NCBI GenBank assembly: GCA_016618085.1
Contig: JABLTG010000028.1
Span: 1-64,000, forward strand
Reading direction: 5' to 3'
Length of the DNA stretch: 64,000 nt
Source of the DNA: Neovahlkampfia damariscottae
Lineage: Eukaryota > Heterolobosea > Selenaionea > Neovahlkampfiida > Neovahlkampfiidae
The position numbers and the translations under genes are program-made. Position 1 is the stretch's first letter; each line of letters begins with the position of its first letter. A model generated the notes under the pieces. It had not been told where the DNA came from and ran no database searches. It saw nothing but the letters and a program-made list of their open reading frames with translations. Of this stretch, positions 1 to 9,918 are shown in pieces.

Positions 1-2
1 TT

Positions 3-761
3 GATTATTATTTAGATGGTGATGAAATAAATATCTATGGTGGTAGTTTTGATTTATTTCAAAGAATTAAAGATTTGATCAAAACGCCGATTAGATTGAA
101 TTATCCACCAAGTTACAGAGAATTTTTGCAGAAACATGGAAATTTATTGATTACTGAACTTTGGATTTGTAAAAAACCTATTCAAAAAGCATTTGATAAA
201 ATTTTAAATATAATTTCATTTGGAAACTGGCAAAAGAAAAAAGATGAATTGAATTATGATGATTTATTTCATTTATTTGGAATTGCAAGATTGGCAACAA
301 ATCAATATGTTTTATTTGAAAAAAACCAGGTTTTGAATATTCAATTCGTTGATAAAAATTATTTCCTATCAGCAAAAAGTTTATTCATTTCAAATTATAA
401 GGATGTTGTTCCATTTAATTTAAATGCAATGCATGAAAGATGTTTGGAATTAATTGGACCTGAAGAAATGTTTTTGTATAGAGGTGGTTCAACGAATTGC
501 CAACATTTCATATTCAACATGTTCAAAGCAAGTGATTTAATGAACCCCGTGATTTCAGAGTTTGTAATGCAAGATGCAAAGAGTTTGGTTAGTTCTATGC
601 CTAATGTCGTTCAAAAATTTATCAATGGAGTTACAGATATTGCAAGTTTCTTTGATCATGTTTTGTATGGTGCTGCATTGATGAATGAAACCTCAAAATC
701 TCAGATTTTGAATTTGAGATTAGAAAAAAATAAATTTGGAGGTTCAATAATTTATATTTAA
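3..761 (+). CDS. Virus-like papain-fold (NlpC/P60-type) protein, 5' end outside window
   Basis: The frame is open from the first bases of the window, so the N-terminus is missing; about 252 residues are visible. The key motif is YRGGSTNCQHFI near two-thirds of the visible protein. There a Cys in a G-x-x-N-C-Q context is followed by a hydrophobic helix and a conserved-looking QDA segment, a layout I associate with papain-like or NlpC/P60-like proteins of Polinton-like and large DNA viruses. The C-terminus has a hydrophobic segment of the VTDIASFFDHVLYGA type. Its stop overlaps that of the convergent gene on the other strand. The catalytic His was not placed, so activity is unknown. It could be a relic from the element at this end of the window or a captured host gene. 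Confidence 0.45.
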   Translation, partial: DYYLDGDEINIYGGSFDLFQRIKDLIKTPIRLNYPPSYREFLQKHGNLLITELWICKKPIQKAFDKILNIISFGNWQKKKDELNYDDLFHLFGIARLATNQYVLFEKNQVLNIQFVDKNYFLSAKSLFISNYKDVVPFNLNAMHERCLELIGPEEMFLYRGGSTNCQHFIFNMFKASDLMNPVISEFVMQDAKSLVSSMPNVVQKFINGVTDIASFFDHVLYGAALMNETSKSQILNLRLEKNKFGGSIIYI

Positions 762-1690
762 ATTTTAAATGGATACTTAACAAAATTTCCATCAACAAAT
801 GAAACATAGAATTTATTCAAAACACTAATGTCAACTTTATCATCAGAATCAATGTATATAACTCGTTCTGATGATTCTCCAAGAGCTGATGCATCAAAGA
901 TATGAACATAACCAACTTGAAGCATTTCTACTTTTTTTCCAGAGACCATAACTTCCAATTTTTGATCTTTATTTTTGGTTTCGATATAAATTTTTGAAAG
1001 GTTACAAGAACGAATGAAATCACCATCAAAATCACGAGAAAATTCCCATTCAAAGAATGGTTCATTTAAGAATTCTTTTTTTAAATCAACTTCTTGATAT
1101 TGAAATTCGAGGGAATATTCTTTGAACAATGAAGTAATTTTGAATATGAACAATTCAGTTTCAATCTCACTGCAAGAAAAAGTTGCGTGGTAAACCAAAT
1201 CTTTGACATTTGTAACAGGAATTTTCCCTCCAAATGGTAAAATCTTCAATGGAGTTCTAAATACTACTTGTGTATTTAATTTTGAAGGTAAAGTTGATGC
1301 ATTTGATGGTCTTCTAACAGGTTGTAGAAATTTCAAATTTAAACTTTCATCTTTTGGATTACGGCGGAAACTCATTCCATTCACTGAAAGAGATTCTAAA
1401 TGAATGAAATTATCTAATTGCAATACCTGATCTAAATCAACATTTGTAGGTGATACTGATGTTTTTCTGATAATTTCAACATCAAATTCAACTTTACAAT
1501 TAATCCAAGCTGTTTCACTGATACTGTGATCGGTTGAAGGAGGTGGACAGCTGATTGAAACACTTAATCCTAAATTTTTTCCGTTGTATGGCTTTGCTCT
1601 GAAAATTTTGGAGAAACTCATTGAATTATATATTAACACAAAAAATCCTCTTAATTGAAAATAATTAATTATTTTATTTTTGAAAGTCAT
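758..1690 (-). CDS. Unrecognised 310-residue protein
   Basis: A clean single-exon frame with two possible starts: the ATG at 1690, and an internal ATG at 1621 whose product begins MSFSKIFRAKP. The longer form adds a hydrophobic stretch (FFVLIYN) that could be artefactual. I see no transmembrane segment in the body, no signal peptide and no known motif. The composition (many alternating hydrophobic and charged residues, few helices) suggests beta-rich folding. It converges on the virus-like gene to its right in coding direction, sharing stop bases, and its start is only about 60 bases from the GIY-YIG frame. That spacing would fit either a compact element or this compact host genome. No CCAAT box is evident before either start. 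Function unknown. Confidence 0.5.
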   Translation of the reverse strand: MTFKNKIINYFQLRGFFVLIYNSMSFSKIFRAKPYNGKNLGLSVSISCPPPSTDHSISETAWINCKVEFDVEIIRKTSVSPTNVDLDQVLQLDNFIHLESLSVNGMSFRRNPKDESLNLKFLQPVRRPSNASTLPSKLNTQVVFRTPLKILPFGGKIPVTNVKDLVYHATFSCSEIETELFIFKITSLFKEYSLEFQYQEVDLKKEFLNEPFFEWEFSRDFDGDFIRSCNLSKIYIETKNKDQKLEVMVSGKKVEMLQVGYVHIFDASALGESSERVIYIDSDDKVDISVLNKFYVSFVDGNFVKYPFKI

Positions 1691-1751
1691 TGAATTTCAA
1701 TTAAAGACTTAAAAATATAAGGTATAAAAGTAATCAAAAAAACATCAGCAC

Positions 1752-2713
1752 ATGTCAGTTTTCCAAAACGCAAAAATTTATAAAATTTTAAACTCAGTTA
1801 ACCAAAAGTTTATGTAGGAAGTACAACAAAAGATTTATATACTCGTTTTAATGGACATAAAGCAACTGCTGAACGTGGTGATTGTATGAGTCGTGTTTTA
1901 TTTAGAGAAGACCGAGAAAATTGCAAAATTGAATTGATTGAAGATTATCCATGTAATAATGATATTGAACTTCGAAAAAGAGAAACTTTTTGGAAAGATC
2001 AACTTGATTGTGTGAATAAAAACAGACCAATCAGAACTGAAGAAAGTATAAAACAGTATCGTATTGATTATGCAGAAAAACATAATTTAAATGAAAAATT
2101 TGTTTGTGAATGCGGTGGAAGATATACAAAAAGAAATATCAAATATCATAAAAATACAGAGATGCATAAAAAATGGGAGAAAAAACAAATGCAATTAACT
2201 TGGAAAGATATACCAACAGAAATTGTAATTGAGCATATATTTCCTTGGGTAATGCAATTTAAATTCAGAGATTGTAAAATTCCAAGAATGCTTATTGATT
2301 ACACCAGAATTGAAAATCCAAACATGTTAGTTGAATACAATGAACTTGATAATTTCACTGCTGCTCAAAACTTACAAGGATTATTTGAAAAAATGAAGTT
2401 TAATTATATTTCAAATATCGATTTTCAAAATTATAAAGATAAGTTTTATTCAGTTCTCAAATATTGTAATGATTATGATCAAATGGATCGATTACCATTC
2501 TGTTTAATAATGGTGGAAGAAAGTAAAAATGAAGATGAAGATTTTATAACAGAATATTGCGATTTGGACTTTTATAAAGCTGAACTTTTAAATGATGAAT
2601 GGGATTTTTCAGAATATGAATTTTACTTGAAAGCATTACGTGATATCTCATTTCATGAACAATTATTTGATAAATTATTAGTTGAACGTAGTTTGTTGCT
2701 TGAAGCAAAATAA
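1752..2713 (+). pseudogene. GIY-YIG endonuclease-like gene with zinc knuckle, apparently broken
   Basis: The region encodes a GIY-YIG nuclease of the kind found in large DNA viruses, virophages and Polinton-like viruses. Visible parts are an N-terminal strand with the tyrosine motif, a DLYTRFNGHK segment supplying the conserved Arg, a glutamate-bearing helix, and then a short zinc knuckle with the CECGG and H-x(5)-H spacing typical of these viral nucleases. The C-terminal 180 residues are unrecognised and acidic. The gene looks broken about once and is treated as a fossil belonging to the surrounding element. The family assignment is from motif recognition only. Confidence 0.55.
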
Positions 2714-2776
2714 ATAAAAAATTTTTTTGTAATGATTTTGATTGGATAAAAAATTTTTTTTATTTATTCTTAATAT

Positions 2777-3013
2777 TTAATTGTATGGAAACCAGTTGCA
2801 TGAACGAATATTGTATTTTCCGAAAACTGTTTCAGCCATTTTCATATGATAAACTAAGAAACAATGAACTCCATGGTGAGCACCATTCCAAATATCTTCC
2901 ATTGATTTATATTCTTTGTTTGCATCCAATTCTTCCCAATATTGTAAGAAATTAACAAGTTTAGGATTTTCATCAATTAATTTTTTAAATTCAACGGAGT
3001 TCATTTGAGTCAT
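2777..3013 (-). CDS. Small unrecognised protein (78 aa)
   Basis: Single-exon frame starting at ATG 3013 with product MTQMNSVEFKKLIDENP and ending FPYN. It has helical character, a His-rich middle (GAHHGVHCFLVYH) and two Cys. No signal peptide or membrane span. Its 3' end lies 60 bases from the end of the GIY-YIG relic (convergent). The composition looks coding and the frame has no in-frame gaps, but no family is recognised. It could be a host orphan or a leftover of the virus-like element. Confidence 0.4.
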   Translation of the reverse strand: MTQMNSVEFKKLIDENPKLVNFLQYWEELDANKEYKSMEDIWNGAHHGVHCFLVYHMKMAETVFGKYNIRSCNWFPYN

Positions 3014-3261
3014 TTGTTTTTGCTTGTTTTTTATACTACTTGTTTTCTAAGTTTTTAATTTAATTAAATTGATTTTTAATTTTTACCCAATCAGCACAAA
3101 CTTCACTGTAAGAATATGAATAAATTCTTCCGATTTTAAACTCAAGTTTCTCCGACAAAATAATTTCAAAATTCCAAAAAAAGTCAAAAATTGTTGCCAA
3201 TCAAACTTTAGGAACAAATTTTTCACCAATAGCAACAATCTCAATTCTCACTTAAAACTTG

Positions 3262-3480
3262 ATGTCATTCACTGGAGGAGCTGATACTAAACAAATCGGA
3301 GAAGCTGTAAAGATTCGAGACCAAACTTCTAACAAGGAAGTCAAAAGAGAAGCAAACTTAATTGTGCATTCAGGTACAGACAGTGTCAACAAGTTTACGA
3401 AAAAAGAAAATCCTTTTTATGACCCATCTTACAAATATGATGAAAAGGCTCAAGATTTTATTGACAAAAACAAAAAATAA
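3262..3480 (+). CDS. Small hydrophilic protein (72 aa), unrecognised
   Basis: The frame starts at ATG 3262 (product MSFTGGADTKQIGEAVK) and ends in a Lys-rich tail. It is hydrophilic, with no Cys, and has FDP-like and YDPSYKYDEKAQ segments suggesting a soluble, perhaps partly disordered protein. A CCAATCA box lies near 3198, about 60 bases before the start, in line with other genes here. No family recognised. Confidence 0.45.
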   Translation: MSFTGGADTKQIGEAVKIRDQTSNKEVKREANLIVHSGTDSVNKFTKKENPFYDPSYKYDEKAQDFIDKNKK

Positions 3481-4259
3481 ACTGTTTGATGTTTGGAGAA
3501 AATAAAATTTCATTAGTCATCTGCTTCGTTGGAGATACTTCTATGCTTTTTGTTTTCTGATGGCATTTTATTGTCGCTTATTTATTTTTGTGCGGAATGA
3601 ACAAAGGTCAAACTTGATGAATTTAATGAAAATTGGTCAATAATATAAATAGTAAAAATTGAACCAATTAATGAAACATTCAAATCAAGTCAGTGGGGGA
3701 AAATCCGAATGGAATTTTCATTTTAAATATGAAGACAAATAATTTGTAAGTGAGAAAATTCAATAAGTTTAATTGGATAAAAAAAACAAAAAATTGAGTA
3801 AGCAATTTTTATTCTGGTCTTCAACCATGCCCAAATTACCAAAAAAATAATTACAATCTCCTTAACTTTTTTAAACTTCAGGAAAAATCACTTATTTTTT
3901 CATCCACTCTGAACCTCCATTTTAAAAAAGTTATTTTAAAATCAATTACCTTCACTAATGAAATTAAATATACATCCTTTCAATCTCTTTACAACAACTT
4001 TATTCTACACTTCTTCATTTTATTTTTCAAATTCCAATTGTTAAAACAAAACCAGAATTTATAAATTCTCCGAAACCATGTTTGATTTCCAAATTTTTGA
4101 AAGTTTAATTGTAGCCGTTGGTTGTTATTGTTTCTTGATTTCCTGAACTGTTCATTTGATTAACGCACAGAGGTTTGTTTTATAATTTCTTTGGTTCTGG
4201 CTGCGATTGGTGGTTGGCTTTGTATTGGAATTTTTATATTGGTCCAGTTCCAAAATTTA
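3481..4259. other. Gene-poor spacer, about 780 bases
   Basis: I see no convincing frame, RNA gene or repeat. The stretch is AT-rich with scattered TTGG/CCAA words and a short C-run near 4278 at its right edge. It lies between the small gene ending at 3480 and the ATPase relic, and may be decayed element sequence. Confidence 0.5.
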
Positions 4260-4898
4260 CTCTTAGTTTTAGGACATAGCCCCCCTACTACTGTAGCAGA
4301 TTTTTTGATGAAAATGATGTAGAATTAACTGTTATTTTTCCAAGTTTAGCCGCACAAACTGATATTATAGTGATTATTAGAACTGCTGAAAGAATTATAA
4401 TTAAAAATGGTGAATTTTACAATTTAAAAAAATAATTTATTTATATATATTTTAATATTATATTAAGATGGAACAGTTAATAAACAATACACCTCATGTT
4501 TCAATATTATGTGCTCCACCTCAAAGTAGAAAACATATTTGATAAAATACTTGTTAAATGAAATGTTCAAGAAAAAGAAAGTTAAATATGGACTTGTATT
4601 TTGCCCAACAAAATTTAAGGGTGCATATGATTTTTTACCTAATGAATTTGTGCATTCAAGATATAATGAAAACACATTAATTAAATTTTACAATATTCAA
4701 ATTGCGCAACATTTGAAAAAGAAAAAGGCTGAATCTGCATTTGTTGTTTTTGACGATTGTATCGGTTCTATTAATTTTGATAGCAACCATTTTTCTCAAA
4801 TAGTTTCAACATTCAGACATCCAAATTTTACAATGATATTTGCAACTCAATATATTGCTAAAATTCCTCCCCGTAGTTTTTGTTGCCATAATTTTTAA
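4260..4898 (+). pseudogene. Remnant of virus-type packaging ATPase (A32/FtsK-HerA-like) and preceding viral gene end
   Basis: This stretch holds a decayed packaging ATPase of the FtsK-HerA/A32 type. A degraded P-loop region comes first, followed by a strand and helix pattern (YGLVFCPTKF), then a hydrophobic strand ending in the acidic pair of a Walker B site (FVVFDDCIGS) and a sensor-like FATQYIA segment. The order and spacing match ATPases of Polinton-like viruses, virophages and large DNA viruses. The 150 bases before it carry what looks like the tail of another gene of the same element. It is broken, with perhaps two or three breaks, and is treated as a fossil. Confidence 0.5.
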
Positions 4899-5261
4899 CC
4901 ATCTAAAAAGCAATATAACAGACCAACAAAATGGCAGAACCAAAATGAAAAATTATGGATAACAAAAAGTAAGAAGGTAACTAAATTTTTCAAATGACAA
5001 AAACTGCCGAGTTGAGGCGCGAGCGGACATGAAAAATCTCTGAATGTTGGGGATTTGGTCGAAAAAAATAAAAAATCCGCGAAAATGGTCTTTTTTTACT
5101 TCCTTGGGATGAAAATTAAAAAAAGTTAAATTCCCAGCCGGACCTTTCCATTCTACTACTCTTTTCATTCTTTTTTTTCTATAAATTTGGATAAAAATTG
5201 AATAATTATTTTGTTTAAAAATACACCTTATTTCCTCCAATCAATTTTCGAATTTTAACAA
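4899..5261. other. Intergenic spacer with a slightly GC-richer patch
   Basis: No supported gene. The 5005-5160 part is richer in G and C than its surroundings. A minus-strand frame through it lacks an ATG and any recognisable domain. The right end is the promoter of the next gene, with CCAATCA at 5237-5243. Confidence 0.5.
5237..5243 (+). promoter_or_regulatory. CCAAT-type box before the GyrI-like gene
   Basis: CCAATCA lies 19 bases before ATG 5262. The same word, in either orientation, recurs 10-50 bases upstream of many starts in this window, which is why it is called as a promoter element. Confidence 0.5.
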
Positions 5262-5756
5262 ATGTCTGAAACTTATGTCGAGCTGGAAAAACAATTTTTT
5301 GTTGGTATTCCGTTAGACCCAAGTATTAACACAGAAAAAGAAATAATTCAAGGCTGTATTAAACTTCATCATGATACAAAACTTCTAATGATTCCATTTC
5401 TTGAAATTAAAACTGAATTACAACCTCCAGCTCCAACAACTTTTGCTGCCTTTACTAAACATGGTCTTTTAAGACTTTGTGGTTTTATTTTTGAAAATGA
5501 AGCAATTGGAAATGACTTTGCAAAAATCCAAAAAGATCTTGTAAAAATTCCTATTGAAAAATGCAAATATCTCACAATGACACATCACGGAGAAGTTGAA
5601 AAAAAAGATGATGTTTGGAGGGCTATATTCAAAATTATTGAAGAAAAAAAACTTACAGTTAATCCAACTTATACTTTTGAAACTTATACTGTCAATGAAC
5701 TTCATTCAACAGATCCATGTGACTGGAAGACAGAAATGTATCAGCCTTTAATTTAA
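5262..5756 (+). CDS. GyrI-like / AraC-effector-binding-domain protein (164 aa)
   Basis: A single-exon, cytosolic-looking protein. It carries the layout of the GyrI-like (Rob or SOUL-related) small-molecule-binding fold: a central strand with a basic or Gly turn (KCKYLTMTHHGE), a helix (VWRAIFKIIEE), then a strand ending in an ETYTVNE motif and a final TEMYQPLI strand. This matches the family pattern of a handle strand, helix, F-E-x-Y and E-x-Y-x-P-L. In bacteria these domains bind hydrophobic cations or gyrase; eukaryotic stand-alone versions are poorly understood. No DNA-binding domain is attached. The start is set by the ATG 19 bases after a CCAAT box. The family call is by motif order only. 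Confidence 0.6.
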   Translation: MSETYVELEKQFFVGIPLDPSINTEKEIIQGCIKLHHDTKLLMIPFLEIKTELQPPAPTTFAAFTKHGLLRLCGFIFENEAIGNDFAKIQKDLVKIPIEKCKYLTMTHHGEVEKKDDVWRAIFKIIEEKKLTVNPTYTFETYTVNELHSTDPCDWKTEMYQPLI

Positions 5757-5869
5757 TAAAAGAAAAGTTTCATATTCAAAATTGCATTGTTTCTTTTCTT
5801 CAAAATTTAGAAAACAGATTTTCAAAAAGATACAAATGTTTCAAGAGAATATAGCGGTAATCAATTGTT

Positions 5870-7450
5870 CTATTCAATTTTTATTGAGATGTTTTCTAAC
5901 AATTTGAATTTTGCCATTTTCTGAATTTTTTGCAAGTCCTTTAATTCCTTCTTAACATAAACTATAACATTATCAATGTACAATTCAGGAATTTCTCTTG
6001 AATGTAATGGTATTCTTAATAAACAATTAAATGATTTATCCATTGGAACTGCAGGTGAATAGCTTCCTTGTAGTTCAAAAAAACCTTCATTTAACTTTAA
6101 TTGTTGACAGGTCATGTAGAATACTGAGCTTTTAAAGGGGAATTCTTCGATGTTCAATAATTTTTGAACATCATACATATAGGGTTTGTTCAATTTCCAT
6201 CCATTTTTTTTTATTCTCTGGGAAGGTAATTTTGGAATGAATGTGCAACTTTTGCTGTGAATTGATTCTGAATCTCTGAAAAATGTTGATTCAATTCTTT
6301 CATTGTTTTCATAGAAATAACTAATATCACCTGATGAATCAAATTCTAAACGGCTATTTTCTAATAAATCGATTGATATTTGATGAATTGTGGAAAATAA
6401 AATTTCAAATGTTGGTGATAGTGATGTGAAAAATTTGATCGTTGCAGGCTTGTTTTGATACATTTCCGGGATATTTTTCAATAAATCATCTCCAATTTTA
6501 ACAAATATAGAATCTTTTAACTTTAAATTTGGATGAGAAACAGTTGAATCAATTAAATCAATAGAGTTGTATGTTTCATTGAATCTCAAGTCAGAACTGA
6601 CTCCTTGGATGGATCCATTCAAATTCAATGAGTCATTAGAGTACCACCCACTATTCAAAGTGATAAGATTATCATTAAATCTAAATATCAAGTTTCCATT
6701 GAAGCTCAAATGTTCTGTTTCTAAATGTGAAAAATCATTAACAAATTTGAAATAACAAATATTTGTCTTAAACTGAGGTGGTTTAACTTCTGTTTTTTTA
6801 TCAATCAATGAAGCCATTAAATTTGATTTAATGCTAAACATCTGAAGAAAGGTTGATAAATTAGTGTTAAAACTTATTGGATCCAATATTTCACCAAAAT
6901 AATAATTTTCAAATTCATGGATTGAAATATTAAATTTTTTCCCTGAATAATTCATTAATAAATTAACATTGTATGAAAAAGTCAATTTGTGGTCCAGTGA
7001 ATCTTCTTCAAAATTGTAAATTGTTTCATCTGAAACAAATACGGTGAATTTTTTGAAAGTGAATTCAAATTTGTTTTTTGAATGAGTATAAAGTTGTAGT
7101 GGAAACAAAACAATTCTTGAAATTTCTTGTGATTTCTCACGGTTCAGAATAACATCTTTGAAGTCTGTAGAAGTATTTTCGAACTGTATTTGTTCACTTT
7201 CTTCATCTGTGTCAATTAACAGATCATCTTCATCATCAGATTCAATTGAAAAATCAGTTTCGATTCTGTGAATTTTCATATTGTTGAAATTAAAAAAAGA
7301 TAAATTTCGAGGAAGTAATATTTTGAGTTCTTGAAAAAATTGAGCAACTGAAATGTTGTTTTTCAGACGCAATATTGTATTTTCAGAGTTACTGTCATCT
7401 GAATAATCAAAATGAGTCACAGCATCAATGAATCTTTCACTAACAGACAT
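5870..7450 (-). CDS. Large unrecognised protein (526 aa) with acidic patch
   Basis: Single-exon frame. I choose ATG 7450 because a CCAATCA box (minus strand) sits about 15 bases upstream; the longer frame would begin inside that box. There is an acidic stretch near residues 65-85 (DDEDDLLIDTDEESE) followed by about 400 residues of beta-rich sequence with many NxS/T sequences but no signal peptide or membrane span. The C-terminal 40 residues are helical and Lys-rich. No family recognised. It ends shortly after the GyrI-like gene (convergent). Codon use and length argue strongly for a real protein. Confidence 0.65.
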   Translation of the reverse strand: MSVSERFIDAVTHFDYSDDSNSENTILRLKNNISVAQFFQELKILLPRNLSFFNFNNMKIHRIETDFSIESDDEDDLLIDTDEESEQIQFENTSTDFKDVILNREKSQEISRIVLFPLQLYTHSKNKFEFTFKKFTVFVSDETIYNFEEDSLDHKLTFSYNVNLLMNYSGKKFNISIHEFENYYFGEILDPISFNTNLSTFLQMFSIKSNLMASLIDKKTEVKPPQFKTNICYFKFVNDFSHLETEHLSFNGNLIFRFNDNLITLNSGWYSNDSLNLNGSIQGVSSDLRFNETYNSIDLIDSTVSHPNLKLKDSIFVKIGDDLLKNIPEMYQNKPATIKFFTSLSPTFEILFSTIHQISIDLLENSRLEFDSSGDISYFYENNERIESTFFRDSESIHSKSCTFIPKLPSQRIKKNGWKLNKPYMYDVQKLLNIEEFPFKSSVFYMTCQQLKLNEGFFELQGSYSPAVPMDKSFNCLLRIPLHSREIPELYIDNVIVYVKKELKDLQKIQKMAKFKLLENISIKIE

Positions 7451-7781
7451 CAACTCCTTGACCAATCAATTCATTTCGACAATTTTAGTCAACGATTCTC
7501 AAGGAAAAACTCATCTTTTAGGTTTAATATTAAGAGAAACTGAAAGTACAATAAAAATTTTTTTCCAACACACCTTCCAATTCATCCTCATGACCAATCG
7601 AAATGCACCAAATTCGAAATCTATTTTTAGGTGTCCTGTTCAACAACAATTCGGTGTCGCACTATCATACACTTATCATACAAATGATTCAGGATTCGAA
7701 CAAAACTAAAAATAGATCACAATGCTTCCGATTGGTTCAAAAAAGTTATAAATAAACAATTTTTCACTGGTCTCAGAGACA
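7451..7781. other. Divergent promoter region
   Basis: This spacer separates two divergent genes. It holds CCAATCA near 7460 for the leftward gene and ATTGG at 7731-7735, about 47 bases before the OTU start at 7782. A plus-strand frame crosses it but starts inside the leftward gene and has no recognisable content. Confidence 0.5.
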
Positions 7782-9596
7782 ATGAAAGAGATTACAATAC
7801 CTGGTGATGGAAATTGTCAGTATCGTTCTTTTGCTTTTTGCAAAGAAGGAAATTCCCAAAATTATGCTTTCTACAAAGACAAAGCATTAAATTTTATTCA
7901 ACAAAACCCTCAAAAATTCTCAGATTTTATTCAAGAAGAAAATATTCCAAAGTATCTTGAAAGTATGGAAGTGGAAGGTGGTTGGGGTGATGAAATTACT
8001 TTACGTGCTTTGTCTGAAGCTTTTGAAACAACAATTTTTGTTGTTGGACCAAATACAACTTATGGAAACTAAAACCAAATTATCAATGGTATTTAGAAAT
8101 AATCATTACAATGCTTATGTTGAAGATGATTTTGTTGAAGTCGAACCAAATTTGAAACAAAACAAAAAAGAAAATAAAAAAAATAATTCAGATGAACAAT
8201 CATGTGAAAAAGGTTTACTTTTAATTGGAAGGTCTCAACAAGGAAAATCAACTTTCGGAAATTTAATTCTTATGAAAGAGATATTTGGTGTTGGTGATGA
8301 AATACAGCAAAAACAACAGAACAACAAAGTGGATGTATTGATTATGAAATTAATACTCTTGATGAATCTATTGATCCAGAAAAACTAGCTCTTATGACAT
8401 CGAAAGAAAAGATTGAAGAATTGATTCAAAAAAATACAACAAAAAAAACTATTAAAATTCATGTTCTTGATGGCCCAGGAGTGAATGATTCTGACAAAAA
8501 TAAAGAAGAACAAAATATGAATGATTTATTCAAGAAATTGTCGGAATTAAAAAAAAAGAAGGGATTTTCTTTGTCAGCTATAGTACTTTGTATTTCTGAA
8601 AATTCATATTTTGATGATCATCAAAAAGAAACTTTATTATTTTATTATAAAATATTTCCAGAAGTGTTTAAAACCAATTTTATTGTAGCTGTCACTAATC
8701 TTAGTTATGATGAACAAGTCATTGAAGATAGGTTGTTTGATAATAAAGATCATCCTGATGAGCAATTAAAGAAGGTTGAAAAGGAAATTAAGAATATTTA
8801 TAAGGGCTCTGAGTTTAAGATTTATGGAGTTGATAGCCGCCCAAAGCCAAGACAAGAAAAAGAAAAAGAGAGAGTGGCTCAAATAAGATGTGAAATTTTA
8901 GATGAAGTTGCAAAATTCCCAGGAATATCATTAGAATCTATGAAATTTCCAAAGCATCCACAACGTCTTGAAAGAGATTTAAAGAAAAGTGATTATCTTA
9001 AAGGTGTATTGGAAGGTGATCAAGAACCTTTAGAAGGTCTTGAAGGAGAAGAAAAAAGAACATTTATGGAAATGAATTCTTTAAAAATCAGACAAGATAT
9101 TTTAGATGAAAGAATACTTATGTATCGAAATAAATTGACTGCTCTTGATACTCAAGAAAAAATTCTTGTCCGCTCAGAAAATTTCAATGCACAACCTTGG
9201 CTTTTCTATGTTACTCAATATAAATTTAAAGAAGAATTCACTTTACCAATAGTAGATGTAAAAACAACTTACGGTTCTGTAGAATTTGATTGTCAAGGAA
9301 CAACAGTAACCGGAACTTGTTATGGTGGATTGTGGAAAAAATATTCTGGTCAACTCAAATTTTATACACTTTCCACGCATTACTATAAAGATGATATTGG
9401 AAAATTGACTTATTCAATTCAAATGATAATTGAAGAATTGTCAAGAAACAGCGATGAGATGAATAAAATTCAAGTTTCTAATAGTTTCTTGAAAGATATG
9501 ATTGATAAAAAGAGAGAAAAGAATTTAAAAATTATTAAAGAAATTAAAGAGCTTGAAAGTGAATATATTCCATTGGATACTTTTAATGAAAAATAA
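7782..9596 (+). CDS. OTU-family cysteine protease fused to AIG1/IMAP-like GTPase, reading frame disturbed
   Basis: The N-terminal part has the OTU deubiquitinase signature GDGNCQYRS (catalytic Cys after DGN) and, about 100 residues later, the matching C-terminal FRNNHYNAYV with the catalytic His. Directly after it comes a P-loop GTPase: GRSQQGKSTFGN (G1), LDGPGVND (G3) and VTNLS (G4), the pattern of AIG1/GIMAP-type GTPases. A roughly 200-residue tail follows with a beta region (SVEFDCQGTTVTGTCYGG) and a coiled coil. The coding sense changes frame twice, near 8070-8095 and near 8305-8315, returning to the original frame. Protein homology runs on across both points. A 20-base GT-AG segment at the second could be spliced, but that is shorter than other introns here. 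Sequence error or recent decay are the alternatives. Confidence 0.6.
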
Positions 9597-9918
9597 AGTT
9601 CAGTTTGACACCTTTAGAAGTTTTGATTGTTTGTGTTTTTGTTTTGAATTTTCATATCTCAGTCATTTTTCAGAATTTTTCTTTACTTTGATGTAGAAAA
9701 AGTGAAATTATACATCACCATGAAAGTGAAAACGATTACAAAAGAAACATACCTTCTACAAGATTAAGTTTAATTGATTGGTTAATGGAATATATTTTCG
9801 TTTATTTTTTATTGTGAATTCAAAAAAACAGTCACAAAAAGTTTCTTCAAAACAGAACCTTCAAATTGCTCATGATTGGATAAAATTATTCCACCAATCA
9901 ATAACTTGACAAAAAGTG
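9597..9918. other. Intergenic region upstream of the secreted-repeat gene
   Basis: No gene seen. Near its right end it carries GATTGG (about 9873) and CCAATCA (about 9894), the usual promoter words, 20-45 bases before ATG 9919. Confidence 0.45.

Larger units (their letters stand above)
1..4900. mobile_element. Relics of a virus-like (Polinton-like virus or large DNA virus kin) insertion
   Basis: Three pieces of viral flavour lie together here: a papain-fold-like protein (3-761), a GIY-YIG nuclease with a zinc knuckle (1752-2713) and a packaging-ATPase remnant (about 4260-4898). Such proteins are common in Polinton-like viruses, virophages and large DNA viruses. The region is broken as a unit: no capsid gene, DNA polymerase, integrase or terminal repeat was seen, and two of the three pieces look damaged. 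The left edge may lie outside the window. Three other open frames sit among the pieces and could be host genes or element genes. The family assignment and the idea of one shared insertion are inference; age is judged only as old enough for decay. Confidence 0.45.

Noticed and set aside
4953-5240. Minus-strand 95-residue frame
   Set aside because: No ATG start, no recognisable domain, and its start coincides with the CCAAT box of the plus-strand gene.
7428-7709. Plus-strand 93-residue frame
   Set aside because: It starts inside the leftward gene, has no domain and spans a promoter region.
7957-8100. In-frame TAA in the OTU gene read as a glutamine codon (alternative genetic code)
   Set aside because: All other genes end cleanly at TAA, TAG or TGA, and a frame change lies beside it, so sequence error or decay is simpler.
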